Part shown: piece by piece, positions 27,520 to 36,681 of the stretch
Position numbering within the stretch: the first letter of the stretch is position 1
How the letters are laid out: each line of letters begins with the position of its first letter
NCBI GenBank assembly: GCA_043763845.1
Contig: JAYULE010000052.1
Span: 1-64,000, forward strand
DNA length: 64,000 nucleotides
Direction of reading: 5' to 3'
Origin: Pseudopedobacter sp043763845
GTDB lineage: Bacteria; Bacteroidota; Bacteroidia; Sphingobacteriales; Sphingobacteriaceae
Program-made: the position numbers and the translations under genes
The notes under the pieces: generated by a model
Told to the model about the DNA's origin: nothing
The model's database searches: none
What the model saw: only the letters and a program-made list of their open reading frames with translations

Positions 27520-27876
27520 ATGGACAAACATTACGGACAAATTGTAGAAATAACCATCCGCAAGCAGGGTTTTAGCATTAGCGAACTTGCTAGACTTGCT
27601 AATATTAACCGAAAATGCGTGTACAATTGGTTTAATCAAAAATATCTTAAACCAGAGATAATTCATCGTGTAGGTAAATTTATTAAACATGATTTCTCAA
27701 TAGAAATCCCAGAACTTTTTACCCCCGAGGACTTTCTTTCGACAGAGAAATTAAAAATTGATTTTTATCAGGAAATTAAAAAGCCCGAAACAGAAAAGTT
27801 TTGGAAAGATAGATATATTGACCTTTTGGAAAGATATAACAAATTGCTTCTACAACAATACGAAAAAAATCTATAA
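27520..27876 (+). CDS. Small HTH (XRE/Cro-like) DNA-binding protein
   Basis: 118 aa. Residues ~10-50 read as a helix-turn-helix: GFSISELARLANINRKCVYN then WFNQKYLKPEIIHRVGKFI. The C-terminal half is charged and helical (EKFWKDRYIDLLERYNKLLL) and could dimerise. It lies directly downstream of the NusG-like gene, probably as one transcript, so a regulatory role at the polysaccharide locus is likely. No specific family name assigned. Confidence 0.6.
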   Translation: MDKHYGQIVEITIRKQGFSISELARLANINRKCVYNWFNQKYLKPEIIHRVGKFIKHDFSIEIPELFTPEDFLSTEKLKIDFYQEIKKPETEKFWKDRYIDLLERYNKLLLQQYEKNL

Positions 27877-28012
27877 ACCTTAATTCGATTATTATATTAA
27901 AGTGTAATTTTCTGTAAATCAATGTAATTTAAGATTTTAAAGCCTTAACGACAGTACATAAAAAATTATAAAAAGTGTTTATTAATTAACCTCAGTTTAT
28001 AATTTAAATACA

Positions 28013-28990
28013 TTAACCCATATCCCCCAAATTACAACAAGCTTGTGTAACAATTATTGCGTTGCCCGCATTTTTTAAATAATTAACAATTAGGTATTCT
28101 TCGGTGCCAATTTCTAAAATTTGATTAGCTCCAATTTCAATTTCGTCAATAGTATTAAAATTGGCATCCGCCGATTTTTGTTTTACCAAAACATTTTTTA
28201 AAGCAACCGCCAGCCGGTTTTTTACACTTACAGTATTGCTTACACCAAAAAGTACTTCGGGTTTAGTTTCTAAACCTACGTTAAAAACATATTGTTCAAT
28301 TTCTTCAAAATCAATATTTTGGCAATTAATATACAAGCAACCATCACGTATACCAGTAACTTCTCCCATATACCTATGCCCTTCCGATACGGATTGTACC
28401 AGCACCTCTCCCCTATTATTTTCTTCAATAATAAACGGGGTTTTAATGTAACTTTTGCTATCGTCGGTTTTGGGATAATACAAAAAATAATTACCCAAAA
28501 AGTATTTTTTTACAATGGTTAAATTGCTTTTCTGCTCACTAATATGGGTGTTTGTACCTTGGTACGATTTATCGGTTTGCCAGTTTTTCCAATCTTTAAA
28601 AGGTATTTCTAAAAAAACAAGCAAAGCATTTACTTTAATATATTTTGCATCTCCACCTTGCCAGTAACTTTGTAAAGTTTTACCACTTATCCAATTATAA
28701 ACACGGTATTCGCCTAAATTTTTTAAATAATTAACAAAGGCAGAAACCGAGTTTAGCCTTAACTTTAAAAGTTGCATTTCTAAATTTTGCTTTCCAATTA
28801 TTAAATAGGTTTCTACTAAATTGGTATTTTTTATAACCTCTAAAGTTATTTTTAGGTTAATTACCTTGGCAATTGCATTAAAGTGAGTTCTAGTTAATGC
28901 ACTTTTATCTGTAAAATCAATTTTATGAGTTAGTGTATTTAATATCTCATTGCAATTTTCTATTTTATGTATTAATTTATCCGATAACAT
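28013..28990 (-). CDS. Unrecognised 325-aa protein divergent from SusC
   Basis: I do not recognise this gene. There is no signal peptide or membrane segment, so it is probably cytoplasmic. Residues ~100-140 (GKTLQSYWQGGDAKYIKVNA then LLVFLEIPFKDWKNWQ) resemble a short helical module of Bacteroidota-specific putative regulators that end in a W-x-x-W/F pattern. After a linker, residues ~160-270 look beta-rich (YFLGNYFLYYPKTDDS ... EGHRYMGEVTGIRDGCLY), perhaps a ligand-binding part. Cysteines occur near the C-terminus (ACCNLGDMG). Position, 337 bp from the SusC start and divergent, makes a regulator of the SusCD unit plausible but unproven. Confidence 0.6.
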   Translation of the reverse strand: MLSDKLIHKIENCNEILNTLTHKIDFTDKSALTRTHFNAIAKVINLKITLEVIKNTNLVETYLIIGKQNLEMQLLKLRLNSVSAFVNYLKNLGEYRVYNWISGKTLQSYWQGGDAKYIKVNALLVFLEIPFKDWKNWQTDKSYQGTNTHISEQKSNLTIVKKYFLGNYFLYYPKTDDSKSYIKTPFIIEENNRGEVLVQSVSEGHRYMGEVTGIRDGCLYINCQNIDFEEIEQYVFNVGLETKPEVLFGVSNTVSVKNRLAVALKNVLVKQKSADANFNTIDEIEIGANQILEIGTEEYLIVNYLKNAGNAIIVTQACCNLGDMG

Positions 28991-29327
28991 TTAAAAAAAT
29001 TTAATATATTACAAATACTACTCAAATACGACTTAAAATATTTAATATTTATAACAATACAACATTTTATATATCAAAAGCCCAATAAAAAATCACTTTT
29101 GTTAAAAAACATATAAATAAAATGACTTTTTAACCACTTAAAAAGTAAATGTCAAAACTTAATTTTTATTCGTCTTATAATCGACTTAGCTTAATAAACT
29201 GTAAACCAACAATTAAATTTTTAATTAAAAAAATTATTTGACTTATATTTTAATCAATATTTGTTACTCATATTTATAAAACAAAAATTACGCTCATTTA
29301 TTTATAAAATTTTAACACTAATTAAAT
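28991..29327. other. Divergent intergenic region upstream of SusC
   Basis: 337 bp, extremely AT-rich, presumably carrying promoters for both directions. It contains a perfect inverted repeat ACTTTTTAA-CCAC-TTAAAAAGT at 29125-29146. ATTATTTGACTT (TTTG at 29237-29240) followed by CAATATTTG (ending at 29263) is a weak match to the Bacteroidota -33/-7 promoter, with shorter spacing than usual. No gene or RNA is recognised. Confidence 0.35.
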
Positions 29328-32300
29328 ATGAATAAGGCTTTACAATTTATTATTTACACCTGTTGTATTTTATTAAGCTTACCCCAACTTGCCAATGCGC
29401 AAGATAGAATTTTAAAGGGTACAGTTAAAGATGCAAAAGGCGAAACCATAGCAGGTGCTTCGGTAATACAAAAAGGCACAAATAAAGGTTCCAGTACTAA
29501 TATAGATGGTAATTTTAGCATCACACTAAGTGGCCAAAACCCCGAGTTGGTAATTTCTTCTATCGGCTATGCCACAAAAACTGTTAAAATTGGTTCCGTG
29601 ACTAGTATAAATATTGTATTGCAAGAAAGCAGCAGTATGTTAAACGATGTGGTTGTTGTAGGTTACGGTACGCAAAAAAAATCGAGCATTACAGGTGCAA
29701 TATCATCAATTAATAATAAAGATTTTAAAGACCAACCTGTTTCTAACCTTGCCCAAAGTATACAAGGCAAAGTAGCTGGTATATTAGTAAGTACGCCCAG
29801 TGGTACACCAGGTGCAGGTTTATCGGTAAGTGTGCGTGGTGCTAGTAACCCATTGTACGTGGTTGATGGTATACCAATGATAAGTGAAAGTAACTCATCT
29901 TTAGCAACATCTTACACGGTTGATGGTACAGTAAATGGTAAAGGACAAAATATAAGTTCAATTGCCGATATAAATCCCGACGATATAGAATCAATGGAGA
30001 TTTTAAAAGATGCATCGGCAGCAGCCATTTATGGTGCTAGGGCAGCAAACGGTGTAGTTTTAATTACCACCAAACGTGGTTTAAACGGTAAAACCGAGTT
30101 TAGTTTCGATAGTTATACGGGTATCCAAAACGTGTCTCGCAAAATTCCGTTTTTAGATAGTAAAGGTTTTATTGAGCTACAAGAAGATGCCCGAGCACAA
30201 GATTTAAGACGTTATAACCAAGATCCTTTGGTTTTTGGGGAAGGTTTTGATCCTACAATTTTAACAAACCCATTACCAGCTAGCTGGCGTACAGGTGTTA
30301 ACACCAATTGGTTAAACGAAATTTTTAGATCTGCACCTATTAGCAATTTCCAAATTTCGGCTCGTGGTGGAAACGAAAAAACAAAATTTTTTATATCTGC
30401 AAACCATTTCGACCAACAAGGTATTGTTATCGAAAACGACTTTAAACGCTCATCTTTCCGTTTTAATTTAGAAAACAAAGTAAGCGATAGGGTAACTATT
30501 GGTACCAACTCATCATTTACTTATGGCCGTAGTCGCCGTAGTTTTAATGATAACACTTATACTGGCGTGGTAACAAACGCCATAGGTGCATCGCCGCTGA
30601 TGCCAGTTTACAATCCAGATGGTTCTTACTCAGAATATGGGGATTTTCAAGCCAGTTGGTTAAGCGATAACCCCGTAAAATCGGCCAAAGAAATTAAGGC
30701 TTTTACCAATAACTACCGCTTTTTAGGGAGCGTTTTTGCCGAGGTTGCCGTAGTTAAAGATTTAAAATTTAGAAGTTCGTTTAGTACCGATTATAGCAGT
30801 GTTTTAGACGACCAGTTTTTTTCGCCCATAACTTCCGATGCTGTCGCAGTAAGCGGTAAGGCTTTAAAAGGTAACTATAACAGTCTTACTTGGCTCAACG
30901 AAAACATATTAACTTTTCAAAAAACTTTTAACGAAGTACATAGCCTTAATTTACTGGGTGGTTTTACAGCCCAAGCCTCAAAAACAGAACGCTCTTCTGT
31001 ATTAGCCCAAGGCTTTCCAATAGGTTCCGGTTTAACCAATTTATCAAGCGCATCAACAATTGTCAATGCTCCAAGTATTTCCATCCCCTATGGGTTAGTT
31101 TCATTTTTAGGAAGGGCTAATTACGCTTACGCTGATAAATATCTACTATCGGTAAGTGCAAGGTACGATGGTTCTTCGCGTTTTGCAGTCGATAAAAGAT
31201 GGGGTTTGTTTCCGGCAATGTCGGCAGGTTGGGTAATTAGTAAAGAAAACTTTTTAAAAGATTCTGAAACTTTAACTCAACTAAAATTAAGGTTTAGTTA
31301 TGGTTTAAGTGGCGACCAAGAAATTGGCGATTTTCAATATCTACCTTATTATATACCTTCACGTTACGATGGTATTCCTGGGCTACAACCTCGTAATATT
31401 GGCAACCGAAACCTAACTTGGCAACGCAACAAAATGCTGAATGCTGGATTAGATTTTGAGTTGTATAACGGCAAATTAAGCGGTAGTATCGAAGCATTTA
31501 AAGGTAACCGCACACGTTTGTTAAACGAAGCACCAGCAGTAACAAGTTCTGGTGTTTATACCCAAACCACTAATTCGGGCAATATAGAAAACAGCGGTAT
31601 CGAATTTTCGTTAGGTGCAACACCCGTAAAAACTAACAATTTTACTTGGGGAAGTAATTTTAACATCAGTTATATCCGCAGTAAAATCATATCATTAGAT
31701 TCTGACAATCAGCTATTAAGTCCGTATTCTGATTTATTTAATACGCATATTTTAAAAGTAGGCGAACAAGTAGGTTCGTTTTACGGCTACAAATATTTAG
31801 GGGTTGATACCCAAACCGGCGACCCTTTGTACAGTACCGAAAAACAAGTATTAGGTAAAGCGGCACCAGATTATTTTGGCGGTTGGACAAACAATTTTAA
31901 ATACAAAGCTTGGGATTTAGCAGTATCTACACAGTTTAGCATTGGCAATAAAGTATATAATTTAATTCGAGCCACTTACCAAACTTTAGGTTGGAGCGAT
32001 GGTGGCTGGGATGAAAACAACGAATTACAACAGGTTTATGCCAATAATGCTACAATTGTAAATAAAAGATGGCGCAACCCGGGCGATGTAACCGATATTC
32101 CTAGGGCATCTATGATAAACGCAAATTATAGCCAAGAGTCTTCACAATTTATTGAAGATGCTTCCTTTTTAAGAATAAGAACCGTAAACTTTGGTTATAC
32201 CATTAGGCCACAAAGCAAAAAAAGTTTCTCATCTCTACGTTTATATGTAGAAGCACAAAACCTATATACATTTACCAAATACTACGGTTTCGATCCTGAG

Positions 32301-32402
32301 GTGAGTTCAACCGGAGGTGGTTCGCCAAACACGGCAGGTATTGATTATGCTGCTTATCCGCAAGCCCGTACCTTTTTATTTGGTGTAAACTTTAAATTTT
32401 AA
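29328..32402 (+). CDS. SusC/RagA-family TonB-dependent outer-membrane transporter
   Basis: 1024 aa with a signal peptide ending PQLANAQ. It has a CarboxypepD-reg-like domain (ILKGTVKDAKGETIAGASVI, about 28-105), the SusC plug with VVVVGYGTQKKSSITGAI and DIESMEILKDASAAAIYGAR, and a 22-strand barrel that ends in an aromatic residue (FGVNFKF). It imports ligand captured by the SusD-like lipoprotein 12 bp downstream, using TonB energy. No glycoside hydrolase, peptidase or sulfatase follows; amine-metabolism genes do, so the substrate may be amine-containing rather than a plain glycan. Confidence 0.95.
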   Translation: MNKALQFIIYTCCILLSLPQLANAQDRILKGTVKDAKGETIAGASVIQKGTNKGSSTNIDGNFSITLSGQNPELVISSIGYATKTVKIGSVTSINIVLQESSSMLNDVVVVGYGTQKKSSITGAISSINNKDFKDQPVSNLAQSIQGKVAGILVSTPSGTPGAGLSVSVRGASNPLYVVDGIPMISESNSSLATSYTVDGTVNGKGQNISSIADINPDDIESMEILKDASAAAIYGARAANGVVLITTKRGLNGKTEFSFDSYTGIQNVSRKIPFLDSKGFIELQEDARAQDLRRYNQDPLVFGEGFDPTILTNPLPASWRTGVNTNWLNEIFRSAPISNFQISARGGNEKTKFFISANHFDQQGIVIENDFKRSSFRFNLENKVSDRVTIGTNSSFTYGRSRRSFNDNTYTGVVTNAIGASPLMPVYNPDGSYSEYGDFQASWLSDNPVKSAKEIKAFTNNYRFLGSVFAEVAVVKDLKFRSSFSTDYSSVLDDQFFSPITSDAVAVSGKALKGNYNSLTWLNENILTFQKTFNEVHSLNLLGGFTAQASKTERSSVLAQGFPIGSGLTNLSSASTIVNAPSISIPYGLVSFLGRANYAYADKYLLSVSARYDGSSRFAVDKRWGLFPAMSAGWVISKENFLKDSETLTQLKLRFSYGLSGDQEIGDFQYLPYYIPSRYDGIPGLQPRNIGNRNLTWQRNKMLNAGLDFELYNGKLSGSIEAFKGNRTRLLNEAPAVTSSGVYTQTTNSGNIENSGIEFSLGATPVKTNNFTWGSNFNISYIRSKIISLDSDNQLLSPYSDLFNTHILKVGEQVGSFYGYKYLGVDTQTGDPLYSTEKQVLGKAAPDYFGGWTNNFKYKAWDLAVSTQFSIGNKVYNLIRATYQTLGWSDGGWDENNELQQVYANNATIVNKRWRNPGDVTDIPRASMINANYSQESSQFIEDASFLRIRTVNFGYTIRPQSKKSFSSLRLYVEAQNLYTFTKYYGFDPEVSSTGGGSPNTAGIDYAAYPQARTFLFGVNFKF

Positions 32403-32414
32403 TTCGCAAATATT

Positions 32415-33788
32415 ATGAAAATATATAAAATAACCCTCTTGTTTTTGGTGTTGATTTCGGCTTTATCTTGCAAAAAAATATTAGATGTAAAATCACAAGG
32501 CGAGGTAGAGGATGACTTAGTTTTCACATCTGTAGATGGTTTGCGTAATGCCCGAATTGGTATGTACGGCAGTTTACAAAACCGTTTTTATTACGGTGGC
32601 GTTTATCCACTTTTAGCCGAATCTTACAGCGATAATGGCTCTACCGGAGGATATGACGTAGTGGATTTAAATAGCATTAAGGAAAGAAACGTTGCAGCCA
32701 ATAATTTATATGTAAGGGGTGTATCTGTTGCCATTTACCAAAGTATTTATACGGCCAACAAAATTTTAGAAAACGCCGATAAGATTGCCGGGGTTGAAAG
32801 TATCGAACTCAAAAACATAAAAGGCGAAGCATATTTTGTTAGAGCTTTGGCACATTTTGATTTGTTACGAATGTTTGGCCAGCATTGGGATTTATCATCA
32901 CCTTATGGCATCTCTTTAAAAACAAAAACGGCTAATCCCACCCAAAGTGTTGCCCGAAGCACTGTACAAGCGTCTTACAATCAAATAATTAACGATTTAA
33001 AACAAGCTGCACAATTAATTACCACATATTCGGGCAGTCAGTACGTATCTATTTTTGCAACAAAAGCATTGTTGGCTAGGGTATATCTTTACACTAAAAA
33101 CTACCCAGAAGCCATTACAAATGCGAACGATGTAATCTCCGAATCTGGTATGTTTAGTTTATTAGGCTCATCAAACTTCAATAAAATTTACACACAAAAA
33201 AATACCAGCGAAAGTGTTTTTGAACTCAAGTTTACACCTCAAAATCAAAGCTTTTATAATGGATTTACTTACAGCAGAAGCGATGCTTTGCGTAGCGATG
33301 TTCAGTTTTTAGCATCAGAAAGTTTGAAAACCTTTTTTGAAAGTCGTACCGATGATGCAAGAGCTAATTTAACAGACTTTACAAATGTTGATGTAAGCAT
33401 TGAACCCGATGGCAGAACTGAAAAATACCGTGGCGAAACAACCCTTGATAATGCCGGATACATTTTACGTTTAGCCGAAATGTATTTGATACGAGCAGAA
33501 GCTTTAGGCTTAGCAGGCGGTGGCCTTGCCGATTTAAATCTAATTAGAGAAAACCGTGGTATGTCTCCAATTTTAATGTCCGATGTAGCCGATAACAATG
33601 CTTTTGCACAAGCCATTGCCGATGAACGTAGGGCCGAATTGAATTTTGAAAGCAGCCGTTTATTTGATTTAGCCCGTACACAAACCGTTGAAAGCGTGTT
33701 AGGTACAGGCGTTAACCCAATTATGCCCATACCACAAAACGATATTCAAATTGGTAAGGGTATTATAAAACAAAACCCCGGTTATTAA
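32415..33788 (+). CDS. SusD/RagB-family surface lipoprotein
   Basis: 457 aa lipoprotein (Cys19 in SALSCKK). Hallmarks are LDVKSQGEVEDDLVFTSVDG at the N-terminus, IKGEAYFVRALAHFDLLRMF (TPR-like helices), FATKALLARVYLYTKNYPEA, and LRLAEMYLIRAEALGLAGG followed by ADERRAELNFESSRLFDLAR at the C-terminal end. It forms the lid of the SusC transporter and binds the ligand at the cell surface. The end lies 21 bp before the amine oxidase gene in the same direction. Confidence 0.95.
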   Translation: MKIYKITLLFLVLISALSCKKILDVKSQGEVEDDLVFTSVDGLRNARIGMYGSLQNRFYYGGVYPLLAESYSDNGSTGGYDVVDLNSIKERNVAANNLYVRGVSVAIYQSIYTANKILENADKIAGVESIELKNIKGEAYFVRALAHFDLLRMFGQHWDLSSPYGISLKTKTANPTQSVARSTVQASYNQIINDLKQAAQLITTYSGSQYVSIFATKALLARVYLYTKNYPEAITNANDVISESGMFSLLGSSNFNKIYTQKNTSESVFELKFTPQNQSFYNGFTYSRSDALRSDVQFLASESLKTFFESRTDDARANLTDFTNVDVSIEPDGRTEKYRGETTLDNAGYILRLAEMYLIRAEALGLAGGGLADLNLIRENRGMSPILMSDVADNNAFAQAIADERRAELNFESSRLFDLARTQTVESVLGTGVNPIMPIPQNDIQIGKGIIKQNPGY

Positions 33789-33809
33789 AACTACCAATTA
33801 AACCAATAA

Positions 33810-35366
33810 ATGGCACATAGCCCATTAAAATATTTTTTACAAAACGCTTTCGCTGATGCCTTTAAAACGCATCGGCAAGAAAGTGATTTGCCAATTTTTG
33901 ATGAAAGTCGTAGAAACTTTATAAAAAATGCGGGTTTGTTGGCTGCTTCCGGTGTGCTTCTCCCCTCTTTTTCTAAGGCTTTCGCCGATGAATTTAATGC
34001 GCATAAATCCATAGCTATTATTGGAGCAGGAATAGCGGGATTAAATGCAGCTTACCAACTAAAAAAACAAGGAATAAATTCGACAGTTTACGAAGCAGCA
34101 AACCGTACTGGTGGCCGTATGTTTACGATAAAAGATAAATTTGGTGCTGGCATAACTACCGATTTGGGTGGCGAATTTGTAGATACTAACCACCTTGATA
34201 TAATACAACTGGCAAAAGATTTCGAGGTTGACTTTTACGATTTACGTCAAGACGAAATAACTGGTGGTGTATTTTATTTCGAAGGAAAACAGTACTCCAA
34301 CGATGATTTAAAAAACGCCATTTTACCTTTTGTAGTGCAAATAGAGAAAGACGTAAAATCGCTACCCGAAAAAATAAATTTTACCACAGCCAAACAATTC
34401 AAACATTTAGACCAACAATCGGTTACTAATTATTTAACCAACATTGGTGTTACGGGCTGGTTGCTTGATTTATTGAGCTTGATAATTACCCGAGAGTATG
34501 GTATGGAAGCATCCGAACAATCGGCATTAAATTTTTTAATAATGTTTACCCAACCAGGGCCAAATGGTTACGAATTATTTGGTACCGAACACGAAGTTTT
34601 AAAAATTAAAGGGGGTAGCCAAAACCTCACCAATAAATTACATAATCATTTAAAAAACCAAGTGAGGCTTAACTACACACTAACAAGCATTAGCCAATCA
34701 AACACTAACAAATACAATTTGGTTTTTAAAAATAAAGCTGTAACGCATAATATTACAGCCGATTATGTAATTTTGGCTATCCCTTTTTTTATTTTACGCA
34801 ACATCCCGCTAAGGATAAAAATGCCTGCCGAAAAACTAAATTGCATTAATAATTTAGGTTATGGCAACAGTAGCAAATTTATAATGGGGTTTAACGGCAA
34901 ACCTTGGCGAAACCTAAATAAAGATGGCCAAACCTACACCAATTTGTCTTTCGGTTGCACTTGGGACAGTAGCCGTATGCAATCCGCAACAGCGGGAAGT
35001 TTAACCGTTTTTGGTGGTGGAAATATGGTTAAACAATTATGCGAAACCCCTGTTTCACAATTATCAAACCAATATTTAAACGATTTAGAAAAAATTTATC
35101 CCAACACAAAAGTAGCCTACAACCAAAAAAATGTAAAATTTTGTTGGCAAAAAAACGTTTACTCCAAAGCCGCATACAGCAGTTTTAAAACTGGGCAATG
35201 GAGCACTTTGGCAGGATGGGAAATTGCACCCGTAGGAAATTTATTTTTTGCTGGCGAACATTGCAGCTTAGATTTTCAAGGCTATATGAACGGCGCTGCC
35301 GAAACAGGTAGACTGGCTGCCGAAAGCATAACACAAATTATAAACAAAAAATCAACAAAAAAATAA
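33810..35366 (+). CDS. Flavin-containing amine oxidase, probably exported
   Basis: 518 aa FAD protein of the monoamine oxidase family. The dinucleotide-binding motif IAIIGAGIAGLNAAYQLKKQ is at about 69-88 and the second flavin motif ANRTGGRMFT at about 95-104. The C-terminal flavin block is NLFFAGEHCSLDFQGYMNGA. Before the fold there is a twin-arginine sequence (ESRRNFIKNAGLLAASGVLL, about 31-50), suggesting Tat export, although the n-region of about 31 residues is long. It would oxidise an amine to an aldehyde with release of ammonia or a smaller amine and H2O2. Genes for class III transaminases and an aldehyde dehydrogenase follow, only 4 bp away, so a polyamine or amino-acid-like amine is a reasonable substrate guess. 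L-amino acid oxidase activity is an alternative. Confidence 0.8.
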   Translation: MAHSPLKYFLQNAFADAFKTHRQESDLPIFDESRRNFIKNAGLLAASGVLLPSFSKAFADEFNAHKSIAIIGAGIAGLNAAYQLKKQGINSTVYEAANRTGGRMFTIKDKFGAGITTDLGGEFVDTNHLDIIQLAKDFEVDFYDLRQDEITGGVFYFEGKQYSNDDLKNAILPFVVQIEKDVKSLPEKINFTTAKQFKHLDQQSVTNYLTNIGVTGWLLDLLSLIITREYGMEASEQSALNFLIMFTQPGPNGYELFGTEHEVLKIKGGSQNLTNKLHNHLKNQVRLNYTLTSISQSNTNKYNLVFKNKAVTHNITADYVILAIPFFILRNIPLRIKMPAEKLNCINNLGYGNSSKFIMGFNGKPWRNLNKDGQTYTNLSFGCTWDSSRMQSATAGSLTVFGGGNMVKQLCETPVSQLSNQYLNDLEKIYPNTKVAYNQKNVKFCWQKNVYSKAAYSSFKTGQWSTLAGWEIAPVGNLFFAGEHCSLDFQGYMNGAAETGRLAAESITQIINKKSTKK

Positions 35367-35370
35367 AAAA

Positions 35371-36675
35371 ATGCTTAATAGCAACTCAACCGAACTACTG
35401 GAACGTAGAAAAAAATTTGTGCCCAATGCAATTGGTATTTTTAATCCATCAACTGCGGTAAGTGCTAGCGGTGCTTTAATTATTGATGCCGACGGAAACG
35501 AAATGATAGATTTTGCAGGTGGAATTGGCGTGGTAAATGCTGGTCATTGCCCCTCAAAAGTTGTTTCAGCCATACAAAAACAAGCCGAAAAAATGTTGCA
35601 TTGCAGCTTTAACGTAGCCACTTACGATTTATATTTACAGCTGGCCGAAAAACTGGCAAACATTTTCCCTCACGGAGAAAACACTAAAGTGATGCTTACC
35701 AACTCGGGAGCCGAAAGTGTGGAAAACGCAATAAAAATTGCAAGACAAGCCACAGGTCGTCCTGCTATAATTTGTTTCGAAAACGGTTTTCACGGACGTA
35801 CAATGATGGCGATGACGCTAACCTCAAAAGTAGGTTATAAACAAGGTTGTGGCCCATTTGCACCCGAAGTTTACCGAGTGCCCTTCCCCGATATTTACAA
35901 ACAAAGTGGAAATTTAAATGAAAACGATTTCGCCGATTTACACCTACAAAATTTAGAAAATTATTTTAACACTTTTGTTTCTGCAAATCAAGTGGCAGCC
36001 ATAATTGTTGAGCCAGTACAAGGCGAAGGTGGCTTTACTGTTTTGCCAAAAAAATACCTGCAATGCTTGCGCACAATTTGCGATAAATATGGCATTTTAC
36101 TCATATTAGATGAAGTGCAAAGCGGTTTTGGACGTACCGGAAAGTGGGCAGCTTACCAACATTTCGATGTAATTCCCGACCTATCAACTTGGGCAAAATC
36201 TATGGGAAGCGGTATGCCAATTGGCTGTGTAATTGGCAAAGCACATCTAATGGATGCCTGCCAACCTTCTACCATTGGTGGCACTTACCCCGGCAACCCC
36301 GTTTGTTGCGCAGCCGCTTTGGCAACCATTGAGTTAATGGAAGAGATTGATATTAATGCCATTGGCATAAAAGTGGGCGAAATTGTTTTGGCTCGCTTTA
36401 CGAAGATGAAACAAAAATTTAGCGCCATAGGCGATGTACGAGGCTTGGGTGCAATGTTGGCTTTCGAGCTGGTAAAAAACAATAATCCTTTTGAGCCCGA
36501 CGGCGATTTATGTAAAAAATTAATTGCTTATTGTGCCGCTAATGGCCTAATTGTAATTAGTGCAGGCGTAAACGGAAACTGCATCAGGATTTTAAGTCCC
36601 TTGGTAATTAGCGAAGAATTATTAAATAAAGGTTTAGATATTATGGAAGCTGGCTTAACTCAATTAACCGCATAA
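35371..36675 (+). CDS. gabT: Class III aminotransferase, 4-aminobutyrate aminotransferase-like (1)
   Basis: 434 aa PLP enzyme. Key parts are VMLTNSGAESVENAIKIARQ (PLP phosphate site), GFHGRTMMAMTLTSK, IIVEPVQGEGG, ILDEVQSGFGRTG with Asp247, and the PLP lysine Lys276 in TWAKSMGSGMP. This matches GABA/ornithine-type omega-transaminases; GABA is favoured because succinate-semialdehyde dehydrogenase is the next gene, 6 bp downstream. The second transaminase of the unit (40418-41764) is clearly paralogous but distinct. Cytoplasmic. Confidence 0.82.
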   Translation: MLNSNSTELLERRKKFVPNAIGIFNPSTAVSASGALIIDADGNEMIDFAGGIGVVNAGHCPSKVVSAIQKQAEKMLHCSFNVATYDLYLQLAEKLANIFPHGENTKVMLTNSGAESVENAIKIARQATGRPAIICFENGFHGRTMMAMTLTSKVGYKQGCGPFAPEVYRVPFPDIYKQSGNLNENDFADLHLQNLENYFNTFVSANQVAAIIVEPVQGEGGFTVLPKKYLQCLRTICDKYGILLILDEVQSGFGRTGKWAAYQHFDVIPDLSTWAKSMGSGMPIGCVIGKAHLMDACQPSTIGGTYPGNPVCCAAALATIELMEEIDINAIGIKVGEIVLARFTKMKQKFSAIGDVRGLGAMLAFELVKNNNPFEPDGDLCKKLIAYCAANGLIVISAGVNGNCIRILSPLVISEELLNKGLDIMEAGLTQLTA

Positions 36676-36681
36676 CCAATT

